From: Siphonodentalium dalli | Lineage: Eukaryota > Mollusca > Scaphopoda > Gadilida > Siphonodentaliidae | Assembly (NCBI GenBank): GCA_032622095.1 | Contig: CP136063.1 | Span: forward strand, 33,048,987 to 33,112,986 | DNA length: 64,000 nt | Reading direction: 5' to 3' | Part shown: positions 23,601 through 34,081 of the stretch, one piece after another | How the letters are laid out: each line of letters opens with the position of its first letter | Numbering within the stretch: the first letter of the stretch is position 1 | Position numbers and translations under genes: made by a program | The notes under the pieces: generated by a model | What the model was told of the DNA's origin: nothing | Seen by the model: only the letters and a program-made list of their open reading frames with translations | The model's database searches: none

Positions 23601-24382
23601 GTGTATGACATCAAAAACATCCATAATAATACTCAGCTAGAAAACATAACAATATACCCAGAATCATACATTCCAAAACAGGCCAGTAATAATAAGACCT
23701 TGGAATCACTCTTCGCGAGGGGCGATGAATTAGATCTTTGGAGGCCGGGAGAAGGAGATCCAAAGAATGCCATTGTAAGCCTCTTAAATATGGATCCAAC
23801 AATGTCTGAGCACCTGGCTGTTAAAGATAACAATGGTGATCTATTGCAGAAGATGGAAATGCATACTGGTACCAATGATACCAGTCAGGAATACCTCATA
23901 GTGAGGGCCAAGCAGATAAGACTGCAAATTACTAAGGAATGTGAACCACACGAGGCAAGAATAAATATTCATAAAAATGCCAAAAAACTAACTTTCACTA
24001 ATGTGAGAGACTGCCACGGAGACATGATGACAGCTGAATGTATATCTGAACAGAGAGAGAGAGTCAATATGAGCACCAAGCTGATAATGATAACACTAGT
24101 GACCTAGTGCAGAATATGGAAACACATACTGGTACCAATAAAATAAGTCAGGCATCCCTCATAGTGTGGGCTAAGCAGATAAGACCGCAAATGACTAAGG
24201 AATGCGAACCAAGCGAGGCAAGACTAAATACCCATGAAACTGCCCAAAGAACAGCTTGTATAAATCATAGAGACTGCCATGGAGATATGATGACCGATGA
24301 AGGTGTATCCGAACAGACAGACGGAGAGAGTCAATTTACTAATAGTAGCACTGAAGGCCATACAATGATACAAGTCTATTAA
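23601..24382 (+). pseudogene. two broken coding repeats of about 88 codons, unknown family
   Basis: A 168-codon frame (23601-24107) and a 91-codon frame (24107-24382) contain the same module: (L/V)Q.ME.HTGTN..SQ, LIV.AKQIR.Q.TKECEP.EAR and RDCHGDMMT.E..SEQ. Module starts are 263 bp apart and a one-base shift separates them, so one reading frame was broken after a tandem duplication. The composition is polar and charged with few hydrophobics, so a disordered linker is likely. No domain is recognised. Confidence 0.45.
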
Positions 24383-24429
24383 CTTTTCCACCTAGTTACG
24401 GAAACTGGAGTGATACTGAACCTTCTGAT

Positions 24430-24846
24430 TTGATTAGCTGCATATCAGATACATGTGACACACAGCCTGATAACAAAGATTGGAAGGAAACACAAATGGT
24501 CACATGCATATCAAAAACTTGGGACGACGACAGTAGAGTCTACGAGCCACCACCAGTACAATTCCCATCAATGGTAACACTAGTTGTCGACGACTCACAC
24601 AGTGATAATACAATGCAAGATATGGGTGAACTGCCTTGGGATCCTGGTGGGCATTCTTCGCCAATGAAATCACATTCTAGAGAATCGAAAAAGCAGCATT
24701 CTGTAGAATGGGTAGAGCAGCATTGGGACCCGGAGTCAGAGACAAAAATCCTATATAGGGGTATATTGAAGATCGATTCCCTCTATGAGGGAGCTATAAC
24801 TCAACACGTCAAAATTATAATTGACCACAAAGAAGACAGTAACTGA
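24430..24846 (+). CDS. hypothetical acidic/polar fragment
   Basis: A 138-codon frame follows the repeats above in the same orientation. It contains a loose internal repeat (ISCISDTCDTQPDNKDWKET against VTCISKTWDDDSRVYEP) and is rich in Asp, Ser and Trp. There is no signal peptide and no recognisable domain. It could be the continuation of the same broken protein. Real coding status is uncertain. Confidence 0.3.
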   Translation: MISCISDTCDTQPDNKDWKETQMVTCISKTWDDDSRVYEPPPVQFPSMVTLVVDDSHSDNTMQDMGELPWDPGGHSSPMKSHSRESKKQHSVEWVEQHWDPESETKILYRGILKIDSLYEGAITQHVKIIIDHKEDSN

Positions 24847-24849
24847 TAA

Positions 24850-25227
24850 TTCCCACATAGCCGATAGATAGTGGGTGAGAAATCTGCCGTAAAAAATGAA
24901 AATTCCACGAGCCCTCGTGTGATGCAAATATCCAGACTACCCCTTTAATGGGAGTAAGTAAAGAAAGACTCAAAAAGAAGAATAAAGTGGGAAGAGGAAC
25001 ACAGACAATTAGAAGTAGACTATATTTCTCAATCCCATATGTACAGGGGAAACCTGGAAATCACACCCTAAAACATTGAGGGAATTACATAATCCAAATA
25101 CTGCAATGAAGACCAACAAGCATCACCAATGCCAACTCTAAAATGATAAAGTGAGGAGGGAAAGGAATGGCTAATAAAACAATATGATTAGAGATAGCCA
25201 TATCAACAGAACATATCCCTACATATG
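24850..25227. other. no gene recognised
   Basis: Purine-rich, stop-dense sequence between the polar fragment and the duplicated segment, probably decayed parts of the same mosaic element. Confidence 0.4.
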
Positions 25228-25470
25228 CAGATTTCATTTCGCAGTGCGAGATAGGATCATGGAAATGGGGATACCGGAACTCTCAACGAGGAAATAACTG
25301 GAAGTGACGTATGATTGACCATGCCAAATGCGAATGATCAGCAACATATAATGAACCCACTTAACACCGATATGTGGGATTCCATTTATATGGTAAGGCG
25401 TCTTAGATACACGATGACGCAACTGCTCTTCCAGAAAGCCAGAAGAGAAGACCCTCTACTTTAAGTTTGA
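25228..25470 (+). repeat. plus-strand copy of the 21150-21400 segment
   Basis: Reverse-complement match to 21170-21390 over about 220 bp, for example GACCATGCCAAATGCGAATG opposite CATTCGCATTTGGCATGGTC. A 12-bp difference (TTATATGGTAAG region) and scattered changes distinguish them. The pair brackets about 3.8 kb of TatD- and LINE-derived sequence in opposite orientation. Confidence 0.75.
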
Positions 25471-25479
25471 ATGATGTCA

Positions 25480-25730
25480 GTGTGAAGTCCACTGAGGATG
25501 GAGTTATTGGAGAGAATAAGTGAGGAGTGTTGTAGAGTTGCGGATCTGCGGTCAAGGACGCCGAATGACGTCACCCAGAGTGACTTCCGGAGAACCCAAA
25601 ACCACAAACATTGATTGTTATTATCTCGTGTATTATCTTGTATTTTGCATTGTTATTGCTTGCCATCGTATTTTATATATCCACGGTATTGTAACTTTAC
25701 AACATTAATAAGAGTTTCAATCCAGTAATG
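25480..25730 (+). repeat. terminal part of the TatD-containing mosaic
   Basis: Ends with CAACATTAATAAGAGTTTCAATCCAGT (last part at about 25703-25727), matching the tripled unit ends at 20935-21145. This makes the boundary of a mobile unit just outside the stop codon of the minus-strand gene plausible. No internal gene is seen. Confidence 0.4.
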
Positions 25731-25738
25731 GTGTTGCT

Positions 25739-26953
25739 TCATCCCATCAGGAAGAAAGTTAAACGGTATTTCTCGGAAATTGCAGCTCCGTCAGTAGTAT
25801 AGACCAGTCCAGCATCCCGTTTGACGACACCGAACATGGAATAAGTGCCCACGTTGTTGAGGATATGCTCGTTAACCTTATATGCTTCAGCTGCGTCATA
25901 ATATTTAAAATAGCTCCTCCCTAAATAGCTGTAATAAATTCTTTTTTCTTTGATTTCGTTGGCGAGAGCAGACTTGGCATAGGCAAGATTCATCCTCGGT
26001 TCTGCTTTGGTTTTACTAGCAACAAGCATATTTCGTCCGTGGAATAGGAACCTCCTAAAACCACCAATTTCGGTACAAGCGTGATTATCCGAGCCATATA
26101 TGTCATCATATACAACGACAAACCATCGTCTCCAGGAATATTTGGCGACAAGAAAGTCATTGACTTGATTCAAAAAATCTTGATTATTTAAGTCGACTTT
26201 TTCCGCAGCGAGAGTGTCGAAATCCTCCTCTGACTGACTTGCCCATTTCGATTCCACTTCTCTGTCATACGCCAGCACTTCAGTGTAGACTGTCGTCATT
26301 CTTGTATCCCATGTGTTTGTCGTGTCATTCATTACTGCTATCGACTTGTTGCTGAGTTGCAGATATGCCATCTCTAGCTTATAGCAGTCGTAAATGAGAT
26401 TGATGATACCCATCATGAATATCTGGACCTTTTGGCGGTCGTTCTTTGTGTATTTCATTACAGCTACGGGGATATTTGTCTCAAACACGTGGTCTGAATT
26501 TACCATCGCATCAAAAAGATGCCATCCTGCATTATCGTACGAACTCTCGTAAGTATTCAAGAATTCGTCCGTATAGTGCCTACGTAATAATGGTGGTGAT
26601 GCGGATAGTGTGTTGAGACGCAGGATATTCAATCTGATATCTCTTTCTATTTCTGCGAATGGTATGTGGGTTTGACTCCACACGATCTCGCGGTTGACTC
26701 CGTCCAACTTGTTAGACATCTCATCGAATCTTGTATTCATTCTATTATAAACATTTTTTATTTCTGTGATTTCCGGCGATTCCTGGGCTCCTAAATCTAA
26801 AAACATTGTCAGAAGCTGTGCAATCACTGCTAACAGTGGTCCCCCTGCTGCGCTTAACTGGATAATGGCATTTCCAAAGTTGGCTGCGTCTGTAAATAAG
26901 CCAAGAGCAGTCTCAGTCGCCTCTATATTACTCAATATGGCTTCTTCATCCAT
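25739..26953 (-). CDS. rapunzel / SE-cephalotoxin-like protein, single-exon coding region
   Basis: This is the only intact long frame here: 404 codons, ATG at 26953 in a strong context (GAGCCATGG), TGA at 25741-25739. Residues 27-53 form a Gly/Ala/Leu-rich hydrophobic helix (SAAGGPLLAVIAQLLTMFL core). A heptad-like segment follows at about 62-95 (NRMNTRFDEMSNKLDGVNRE), then a long helical middle and a Tyr-rich C-terminal part. No N-terminal secretion signal is evident and few Cys occur. A hydrophobic helix followed by a short coiled coil is how I recognise the rapunzel / SE-cephalotoxin-like family, known in fishes, cephalopods, cnidarians and bivalves; the family match is by eye. Function is unclear: the cuttlefish member is toxic, fish rapunzel affects skeleton development. 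The 3' side abuts repeat sequence within about 15 bp of the stop. Confidence 0.55.
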   Translation of the reverse strand: MDEEAILSNIEATETALGLFTDAANFGNAIIQLSAAGGPLLAVIAQLLTMFLDLGAQESPEITEIKNVYNRMNTRFDEMSNKLDGVNREIVWSQTHIPFAEIERDIRLNILRLNTLSASPPLLRRHYTDEFLNTYESSYDNAGWHLFDAMVNSDHVFETNIPVAVMKYTKNDRQKVQIFMMGIINLIYDCYKLEMAYLQLSNKSIAVMNDTTNTWDTRMTTVYTEVLAYDREVESKWASQSEEDFDTLAAEKVDLNNQDFLNQVNDFLVAKYSWRRWFVVVYDDIYGSDNHACTEIGGFRRFLFHGRNMLVASKTKAEPRMNLAYAKSALANEIKEKRIYYSYLGRSYFKYYDAAEAYKVNEHILNNVGTYSMFGVVKRDAGLVYTTDGAAISEKYRLTFFLMG

Positions 26954-27032
26954 GGCTCTTGGGTTTGGATACTGTATTGATCGGATGTTCTAGGCTTTGT
27001 ACCAATGCTGTCTCTAATATACCCCAGGAAAT
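26954..27032 (-). promoter_or_regulatory. probable 5'UTR exon part with 3' splice site
   Basis: On the minus strand, TGTATATATATTTCAG ends at 27033 and is directly followed by ATTTCCTGGGG. This is a good acceptor, and the 79 bases from there to the ATG have no other ATG in frame. The gene may therefore have an upstream non-coding exon. This is inferred from sequence only; the donor was not found. Confidence 0.4.
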
Positions 27033-27088
27033 CTGAAATATATATACAAATAAGATATTACAGGCGTGATACCGACCGTATAATTCAT

Positions 27089-27240
27089 CCATTACCCTGC
27101 AGGGAGCCCCACACATATATAGAAGCATATAGAAGAGTGTCGTCTGCTCATGTTTGTCTGGGGCTCTGTATGGGTGAAATTATAAAATTGTTAAAGAATA
27201 CAAGAAAAAATTATTAAAAATGTAAAAATTGTTAGGCCAA
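27089..27240 (+). repeat. dispersed repeat flanking the short palindrome, copy 1
   Basis: From ATTACCCTGCAGGGAGCCCC through TATAGAAGAGTGTCGTCTGC and GGCTCTGTATGGGTGAAATT to the TTGTTAGG that precedes the palindrome. The same 150 bp recurs at about 62368-62512. CCCTGCAGGG is itself a palindrome. It is non-coding. Confidence 0.8.
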
Positions 27241-27304
27241 TGCATTCTCTTATATATGCGAGGCGACCTATGGTCGACTCGCATATATAAGATAATGCAT
27301 TGGC
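27236..27304. repeat. 69-bp palindrome GCCAATGCATTC...GAATGCATTGGC, copy 1
   Basis: Arms of about 33 bp: GCCAATGCATTCTCTTATAT, ATGCGAGGCGACC, then GGTCGACTCGCATATATAAG and AATGCATTGGC. Further copies lie at 59557, 62225 and 62511. The right flank is CACAGGG in each. Arms match except for a few bases, so a stable cruciform or hairpin is possible. Confidence 0.85.
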
Positions 27305-27552
27305 ACAGGGTATATATATGATTGGTTTATGTTATGTATATAACCCGGCCATGTGAATGATACTCCGGCCTTATATACATGTACAGTGTGTTAGGTTGAA
27401 ACCAATGAAAACAACTTAAAATCATATTATATCGGGAAAAACATGATGAACGATGAGGTAAGTGTACACTGGTTACATTCTTGTCTACAACATGTTCGTG
27501 ATATACCACTGGCATTGATATTTGGTATGCATTGTTTATCACGATTTTAGCT

Positions 27553-28010
27553 AACCATGTAAAAAATACTATATAATTTTTTTTTCAGACAAATGGTTTA
27601 ACTCGAATAAATTGTCTATGTCAATACGGCATATATTAATAACCAACGTTTACGCGAGTTTATTTCATGAAACAGTGCGTTATTCTCTTTTTCTGGAGTT
27701 ATTCACATCCGTGAGTACATTGAGTAATGATAAAGCGGCCATACTCGATATATAACGCGGCCATGTGCACCATATATTTATTATGGTGGCCTCGTTATAT
27801 ATCGAGTATGGCCGCTTTATCATTATTCAATGTACCCATGTCTACATGTATGCATAACTCCAGAAAAAACATATACCACACTACTTCGTGAAATAAACCA
27901 GTGTATTCGATGGTTAGTATCCCATGTCGTCTATTGGCATTACAATTGATTCGAGTTAAACCATTTGTCAGAGGAAAAAAATTAAAGTGTTATGGTTTTT
28001 CTTACATAAA
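27553..28010. mobile_element. large foldback element with nested perfect hairpin
   Basis: The outer arms (about 27585-27715 and 27835-27985) share ACAAATGGTTTAACTCGAAT, GTTTATTTCA.GAA and CTGGAGTTAT in opposite orientation. The inner arms (27715-27835), such as AATGATAAAGCGGCCATACT and CGATATATAACG, are almost identical. The AC-rich short loop lies at about 27775. No TSD was resolved. It is a MITE-like foldback with no coding. Confidence 0.7.
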
Positions 28011-28714
28011 CAGGTAAAATCGAGACCAACAACGCTTATAAATGTCAATGCTACACTCTTAAAACAATAGGTACTCTAGAGTAACTACGTTGGTACTAAG
28101 ATCTGTCCCAGGGGGAGTACCAAAATTTTGGTACTCTAGTGAAACTAATAAATATTTAGGTTCTATCCGGGCATTAACCATATAATAGCCACCCCGCCGT
28201 TATGTCACCGAAGCCATGACGTACACGATATGAAATGCCAAGAAATACACGCTTTCTTGACACGCCCATTATATTACCTAAAGTACCAAATATCAAAACA
28301 GGTACTCTGAAGTATTTAGGTACTATACATAGTACCTAGCAATTTGGTACTTCAGAGAACCAAACATATAGGTACTAAGCGGAGAACCTGCCCAGATGCC
28401 AAGCACTCGAAACTACGAAACATGACCGACTGCAAATTTAACAATGTGGCATGTTAGATTCCAAATGATGCCACGGCGTTTAAATATCAAATTAATTACT
28501 AAACCACATGGACTCCATTGCATTGTGCTAAATGAAATAATCCGAATTATACATGTATTACTTTTATTAGTATAGGAACTTGACCCTGATTTTGTACTTA
28601 ATTCACGGTTTAATATCTCGATTTCAGGATTTCCATGAACTGTTCCCTACATGTAGAGTAAAATTGGTCTGAATGTCTAAAATCATTTCTGAATTGGTGT
28701 GCAATAATATTAAA

Positions 28715-30430
28715 GTAAACGTTATAAATCAAACATCTTAAACAGGTCTGGATGAAACACCAATCGATCTAGAATAGCCCGATAAATAAACAAAACTACA
28801 TTGCGATAAAACCGCAAACCGCAAACTACTTTGCAATAAATATATGCGATTTATTGTAAAGGTTTTCGATTGATCACAAAGGTATGCAATTAATCGCAAT
28901 GGTTTGTAATTTATCGCAGATATATGGGCTTGAACAGTATAAATATAAATATAAATCAGACATCTTCAACAGGTCTGGGTAAACCACCAATCGATCTATA
29001 ATAGCACGGTTTGGCTAAAATAGACCGATCAGTCTCCCATAGTCAGCATGCATGTGGGATAAGGGGAACAAACCTTTGCGATAAATCACAAAACAACTTT
29101 GCGAAAAATAACAAACACCTTTGCGTTAACTGGCAAACCTTTATGATAAATCTCAAACATGTTTACGATAACTCTCAGACTGCGTACTGGGTGATTATAT
29201 TTTGAGATTTATCGCAAAGATGTTTGAGATTTGTTGCAAATTTATTTTGGCGCCAATTGGCTTCTGTAAACATTATAAATCAGACATTTCCCTGACCTGC
29301 TGCCTGCACGTGGAGTAATATTTGTCTCAAATAATCGTCCAAATTTCTTAATTTGTGTGTAAACGTTATAAATCAGACATCAGAGTGAACAACCTATCAA
29401 TCTATAATTGCCAGGTCGGGCTAAAATAGACCGATTAGTCATTCACTGCCAGATGCATGTGTGATGAGGGGTGCAAACCTTTGCGAAATATCACAAACAC
29501 CTTTGCGATAACACGCAAACTTTATCGCAAAGATGTTTGAGAATTGTCGCTAATGGGCTTCTGTAAACATTATAAATCAGATATCTTAAACAGGTCTGGG
29601 TCACCATGACCTGTTGTCTGCACGTGGAGTAAAAAATTTCCGATTGTCTGAAATAATTGTCCAAATTTCTTAATTTATGTGTAATTAAAGTAAACATTAT
29701 AAATCAGACATCTTAAACAGGTCTGAGTGAACAACCTATCAACCTACAATTTCCGGTCGGGCTAAAATAGACCGATCGCCGGCGATCGGTCATTCACAGC
29801 CAGCACGCATGTGTGATGAGGGGAGCAAATCTTTGCGATAAATCACAACACGACTTTGTGAAAAATCACAAACACCTTTGCGATAAAACTCAAGCATCTT
29901 ACGATAACTCTACAACTACTTGGTGATTATACTTTACAATTTATCGCAAACATGTTTGAGGTTTATCACAAAGATTTGTGATTTATTGCAGATATATTGT
30001 TATGCGTTGGCATTAATGGGCTTGAACTATATTAAACATAATAAATCAGACATCTTAAACCGTTCTGGGTGAACCACAAATCGATCTACATGTATAATCG
30101 CATGGTCGGGCTAAAATAGACTGATCGGTCTTTCACAGCCAGCATGCATGTGGGACACGGGTAGCAACCAATACATAAAACAAAATTAATTCTGATCTCT
30201 TTTGCAGGACACCATATAATTATTTACTGAGAATTTTCAAAATGAACATACATGTACACAGATATTCAAACAAACAGATTCAAATTGTCAAGAAATTTAG
30301 AGTTCCCTCTCTTACAACAGTGAGCACTGTGCCAGGAAGATCGATCGGTCTATTTTAGCCCGATCAGCCTATTATAGTTAATTTGTGGTTCACTCAGACT
30401 TTTCTTTATACCCATATAAATATCGCGTAA
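28715..30430 (+). repeat. about five diverged direct repeats plus an inverted one inside the TIR element
   Basis: The block TATAAATCAGACATCTTAAA, CAGGTCTGGGT, AATCGATCTA.AAT, GGGCTAAAATAGACCGATC, CAGCATGCATGTG and TTTGCGATAA.TC.CAAA recurs from about 28719, 28951, 29352, 29567, 29693 and 30034. A reverse-oriented piece (GATCGGTCTATTTTAGCCCG) lies at about 30341-30430. Spacing is 120-400 bp. The perfect 22-bp palindrome GACCGATCGCC...GGTC sits at 29770-29791. Confidence 0.7.
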
Positions 30431-30439
30431 ATAGTATGT

Positions 30440-32400
30440 AATCATAGTTCCAAGCTGCATTATGTGAACAAAGCCAAATTATGTTCCAGAACATGTTGTA
30501 AATAGCGTGCGATAAGCAAAATACTCAACAATGGGGATACCATTAACTTTGGTTAATTAAAACTGACACCATGTTGTTTGCAAAATACCGCTATAATACT
30601 CACTAGTCCTCGCCACAAGATTTTGGTGTTGAATGGGTCACCAGCCTTATTATCACTCTCCCAAACAAATCGCCACGGTGTTGTGTGTTTTGCTTATCGT
30701 ACATTTCCAATGTGCTGTATTGGTATATGGACAAATGCTAAGATAACACAAAGAGAGCTTAATGTATTTAATATATGATCAAGTTTGGTACAGCCTTAGT
30801 GAATAAACTATGCGTCAATGAGTCAATGTCATTGCCTGATCACCAGAGCCATATAATGTAGAATTTCGCGAATCTGGTTTCCAGTTATGGAAAATGTTAT
30901 TTCCTAGCAAAGCGGAAATGGCTGAATCGCTCAGAATGATAGCCACACATGTTTTGATAAGAACATGATGCATCTGGACATTGTAATGGTCTACATGTCC
31001 ATGTATGTATACAGCTAAGCTCTAGTTACCCCCCCCCCCCCACTTAACGATGTTGGCCACCAATATTACCGCGTTGTTGATGCTATTAACCATGATCAAT
31101 CCTACCACGACCGACCTTCGTATCGGTTTAAAGTCAGCATTATAACCAACACAGAGTGTATATTTCTGGCATGGCTTGACGCTGCATTGATGATGCAGTT
31201 GCGAATGTCGGTCAGTGACCAACTTCGAATTTGATTAAACCGTCAACAAATCATGAATTGAAATATTGTTTTGTGTATAGTTATCACGGTGCATGGCGCA
31301 CACGAAAAGCTGGACTGGGTGTAAGGTGGACATGTGAAAAATGAATGCGGAGTACAGTTGTTGCAAATTATTATTAATAGTACTGTAGAAAGATTACCTG
31401 CGGTTGCCACATGTCAACCGCTTGCCCGTGGTTGAACGGCGGTATGGTATAACAGGTGTCATTAACGCCCTACAACCTTGTTAAAGGGGCGGATTTAATT
31501 AGAGCATAGCTGTAGTACGTTACTAAAAGCTTATGATTGATTCAGTGATAATGTGTGTCCCAGCATTGGATCTGTATCTCCGAAATTATCCGTCATTTCA
31601 TAAATATATCACAACAATATCACAGCGTCACCGGCGTTTCGATCAAAATTCAAAAGAATAGCAGACTCGGTAACTGGGCGATATGTCATGGCGACATGGT
31701 TCACAAATCACGTTTCAATGAAAATTGAAGAATATGATCCATCGTCCTTTGTACAGGTACTTGTACGTTGTAGCCAACAAACTTGTGACTGACTCATGTA
31801 TCATGACTGATCTGTGACTTCATAATTCTGACTTATTTCTACATTGCTGTATGTCTCATAATCCGAATCACCAATGGTTGACTATTGTGAGTTAATTGTG
31901 CCGTTTCTAATTTTGTGAAACTTAAGTATAGATCTGTCTTTTGAAATTTACAATGTTGTCGTGCATGTCAAGTGAAACCTCATTGCACTCAATGACTCAT
32001 GCTGTTTGAATTTGGTCTGTCTCAGTTCACTGAAAATTGCTGCAGAGGAAACTATCAATGAATAGCGCCCGTTAATTTTCCGAGATTATCTCATCTTGTC
32101 CCGTTCATATACAAACATAATCCACACAGTGCTAACAATATTACAGGTTATTAAGAAGCAAGTTAGCTCCAATTTCACACACAAAAAATATGTTGATGAA
32201 TTTCCGAGAAGTTCACTACCCTAATCTTAAAAACCCCCAGCGAGAGAACGTACCTAATTGGGCACACGCTACAGCATGTAAGCCGAGGCCGAATGCGATT
32301 CCAACATAAAATGTGTAGTTTGTGTCTTTCGTCCATTTTTATATACTGTAAAAAAACTCAATCGCCTCAATCGTACATCACGTGATGCAATCACGTGGGT
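30440..32400. other. no gene recognised; C run at 31028-31041
   Basis: Inner part of the 4.5-kb TIR element. It contains a homopolymer C run at 31028-31041 and no recognisable transposase, hairpin family or coding domain. Short frames at 30578-30778 and 31022-31222 look accidental. Confidence 0.5.
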
Positions 32401-32680
32401 CAATATTTGGTTCCGAAATCGCCGCTAGTACCAAATGCTTAGGTATAATATCAATATATAGAACCTAATTCTTCTCTGTACCTATGACTTTGGTACTAAA
32501 AGACATATATGTACTACAAAGGACCTATACGGCTTGTTATTTCTAAGAGTGTAGCGGAATATCACGAACTTGTAATCTATGTACACTTACACCATCGTTT
32601 ATTGTGTTTGATTCGATACTCCGGTGTCTTTGATACCGTTTTATCAGTTACAATCTAACTCGTACCTCCATTATATTTAC

Positions 32681-32815
32681 AAGGCCGTATTATCATTGAC
32701 AAGGCCGTATTATCATTGACAAGGCCGTATTATCATTGACATGGCCGTATTATCATTGACAAGGCCGTATCATCATGACAAGGATGGGTTATTATTGACA
32801 AGGCCGTGTTATCAA
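32681..32815. repeat. 20-bp minisatellite AAGGCCGTATTATCATTGAC
   Basis: Four near-perfect units followed by three degraded ones (one shortened, one reading AAGGATGGGTTATTATTGAC, one ending in TTATCAAA). They lie head to tail just outside the 4.5-kb TIR element. Confidence 0.9.
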
Positions 32816-33170
32816 AATAAGTCCGAATTATACGGATACCCCCTTGACAAAATATGCTGTATCTTAATATATGCAAATACAAAATACATGAAGATAGATA
32901 GATAGGATATTGAGATGTCCCTCAAACCAAATCAAGCTTGAAAATCTGTCCCTATTTTCACCCTTGCCCACGATCTTATCCACGACCTAACACCTCGACT
33001 ATGGGGACATGCTTAAAAGGACGCCCTTTCGCCGAGAGTTAGGAAGCGTATCAGTCTGAACATGGGTTCGAACCCACAACCAACCACACCCTTGAATGAC
33101 TAATTTTACCTAATGACTGATCAAACAGGGAGAGACTACAGACATATAACTCAGAATTAAACATTAATAA

Positions 33171-33693
33171 TCTCCTATATATTTTGAAGACCTCTGTCTG
33201 TCTGTCTGTCTGTCTGTATGTATGTATGTCATTGATACAAATCTACGATTCTCGACCGATTGGGACGAAACTTGGTACGTGAGTGTAGTTTGACCAGGCG
33301 GTGAACGTTGTCGTATTGGCGAGCCCGTGCGGCGCCCGCTTCGCGCATGCGCAGACGAGATTTCGGAAACGGGTGGAGCTATCGACTTGAAATTTGGTAT
33401 GTGAATGTATCTTGCCCCGGATACGAATTTTATCGGGTCACCGAGCCCGTGCGACGTCAGCTTCGCGCATGCGCAGACGAGATCTCGGAAACGGGTGGAG
33501 CTATCGACTTGAAATTTGGTATGTGAATGTATCTTGCCCCGGATACGAATTTTATCGGGTCATCGAGCCCGTGCGACGCCAGCTTCGCGCATGCACAGAC
33601 CAGATCTCGGAAACGGGTAGAGCTATCGACTTGAAATTTGGTTTTTGAATAGCCCGGATTAATAGCCCGGACAACGTCGGGCTCATCGGATAG
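33171..33693 (+). mobile_element. Helitron-like element, head-to-tail unit A
   Basis: Starts TCTCCTATATATTTTGAAGA after A, then a (TCTG)n microsatellite. It then has about three diverged copies of a 130-bp unit with CGAGCCCGTGCG.CG, TTCGCGCATGCGCAGACGAG and AGCTATCGACTTGAAATTTG. It ends in the hairpin AGCCCGGACAACGTCGGGCT plus CATCGG-ATAG, one base off the CTRR rule. Tandem-repeat-carrying non-autonomous Helitron/Helentron elements of this build are known from bivalves. No protein gene is seen; the 72-85 codon frames are repeat artefacts. Confidence 0.7.
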
Positions 33694-34081
33694 TCTCATA
33701 TATATTTTGAAGAACTCTGTTTGTTTGTCTGTCTGTATGTTTGTCTGTCTGTCATTTATACAAATCTACGATTCTCTACCGATCGGGACGAAACTTGGTA
33801 CGTGTCTATAGTTTGACCAGGCGGTGAACGTTGTCGTATTGGAGAGCCCGTGCGGCGCCAGCATCGCGCATGCGCAGACGAGATCTCGGAAACGGGTGTA
33901 GCTATCGACTTGAAATTTGGTATGTGAATGTATCTTGCCCCGGATACGAATTTTGTCGGGTCGCCGAACACGCGCGACGCCAGCTTCGCGCATGCGCAGA
34001 CCAGATCTCGGAAACGGGTAGAGCTATCGACTTGAAATTTGATTTTTGAATAGCCCGGACAACGTCGGGCTCATCGGCTAG
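33694..34081 (+). mobile_element. Helitron-like element, head-to-tail unit B
   Basis: Starts TCTCATATATATTTTGAAGA directly after unit A and has a TCTG/TTTG microsatellite and two core units. It ends with the perfect hairpin AGCCCGGACAACGTCGGGCT, spacer CATCGG and CTAG, followed by T, which is a textbook Helitron 3' end. It is shorter than unit A by roughly one core unit. Confidence 0.75.

Larger units (their letters stand above)
28054..32551. mobile_element. 4.5-kb TIR element, CACTA-like ends
   Basis: Left end CACTCTTAAAACAATAGGTACTCT and right end (reverse complement) CACTCTTAGAAATAACA...TATAGGTCC, both flanked by TA (28052-28053 and 32552-32553). GGTAC-containing motifs are concentrated in both subterminal zones (28060-28390 and 32410-32530), as expected for transposase-binding subterminal repeats. 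CACT ends with a 2-3 bp duplication suggest the CACTA/EnSpm class. No transposase is seen, so it would be non-autonomous. The flank could be read as TIR extension (GCTACACTCTTA) instead of TSD. Confidence 0.45.

Noticed and set aside
33060-33085. Pol III B box (GGGTTCGAACCC)
   Set aside because: The match is a self-palindrome and no A box stands at the right distance on either strand, so a tRNA or SINE call is unsupported.
33308-34049. Arg-rich frames in the Helitron-like units
   Set aside because: They are open because the GC-rich core repeat happens to lack stops; the same frame is open on both strands.
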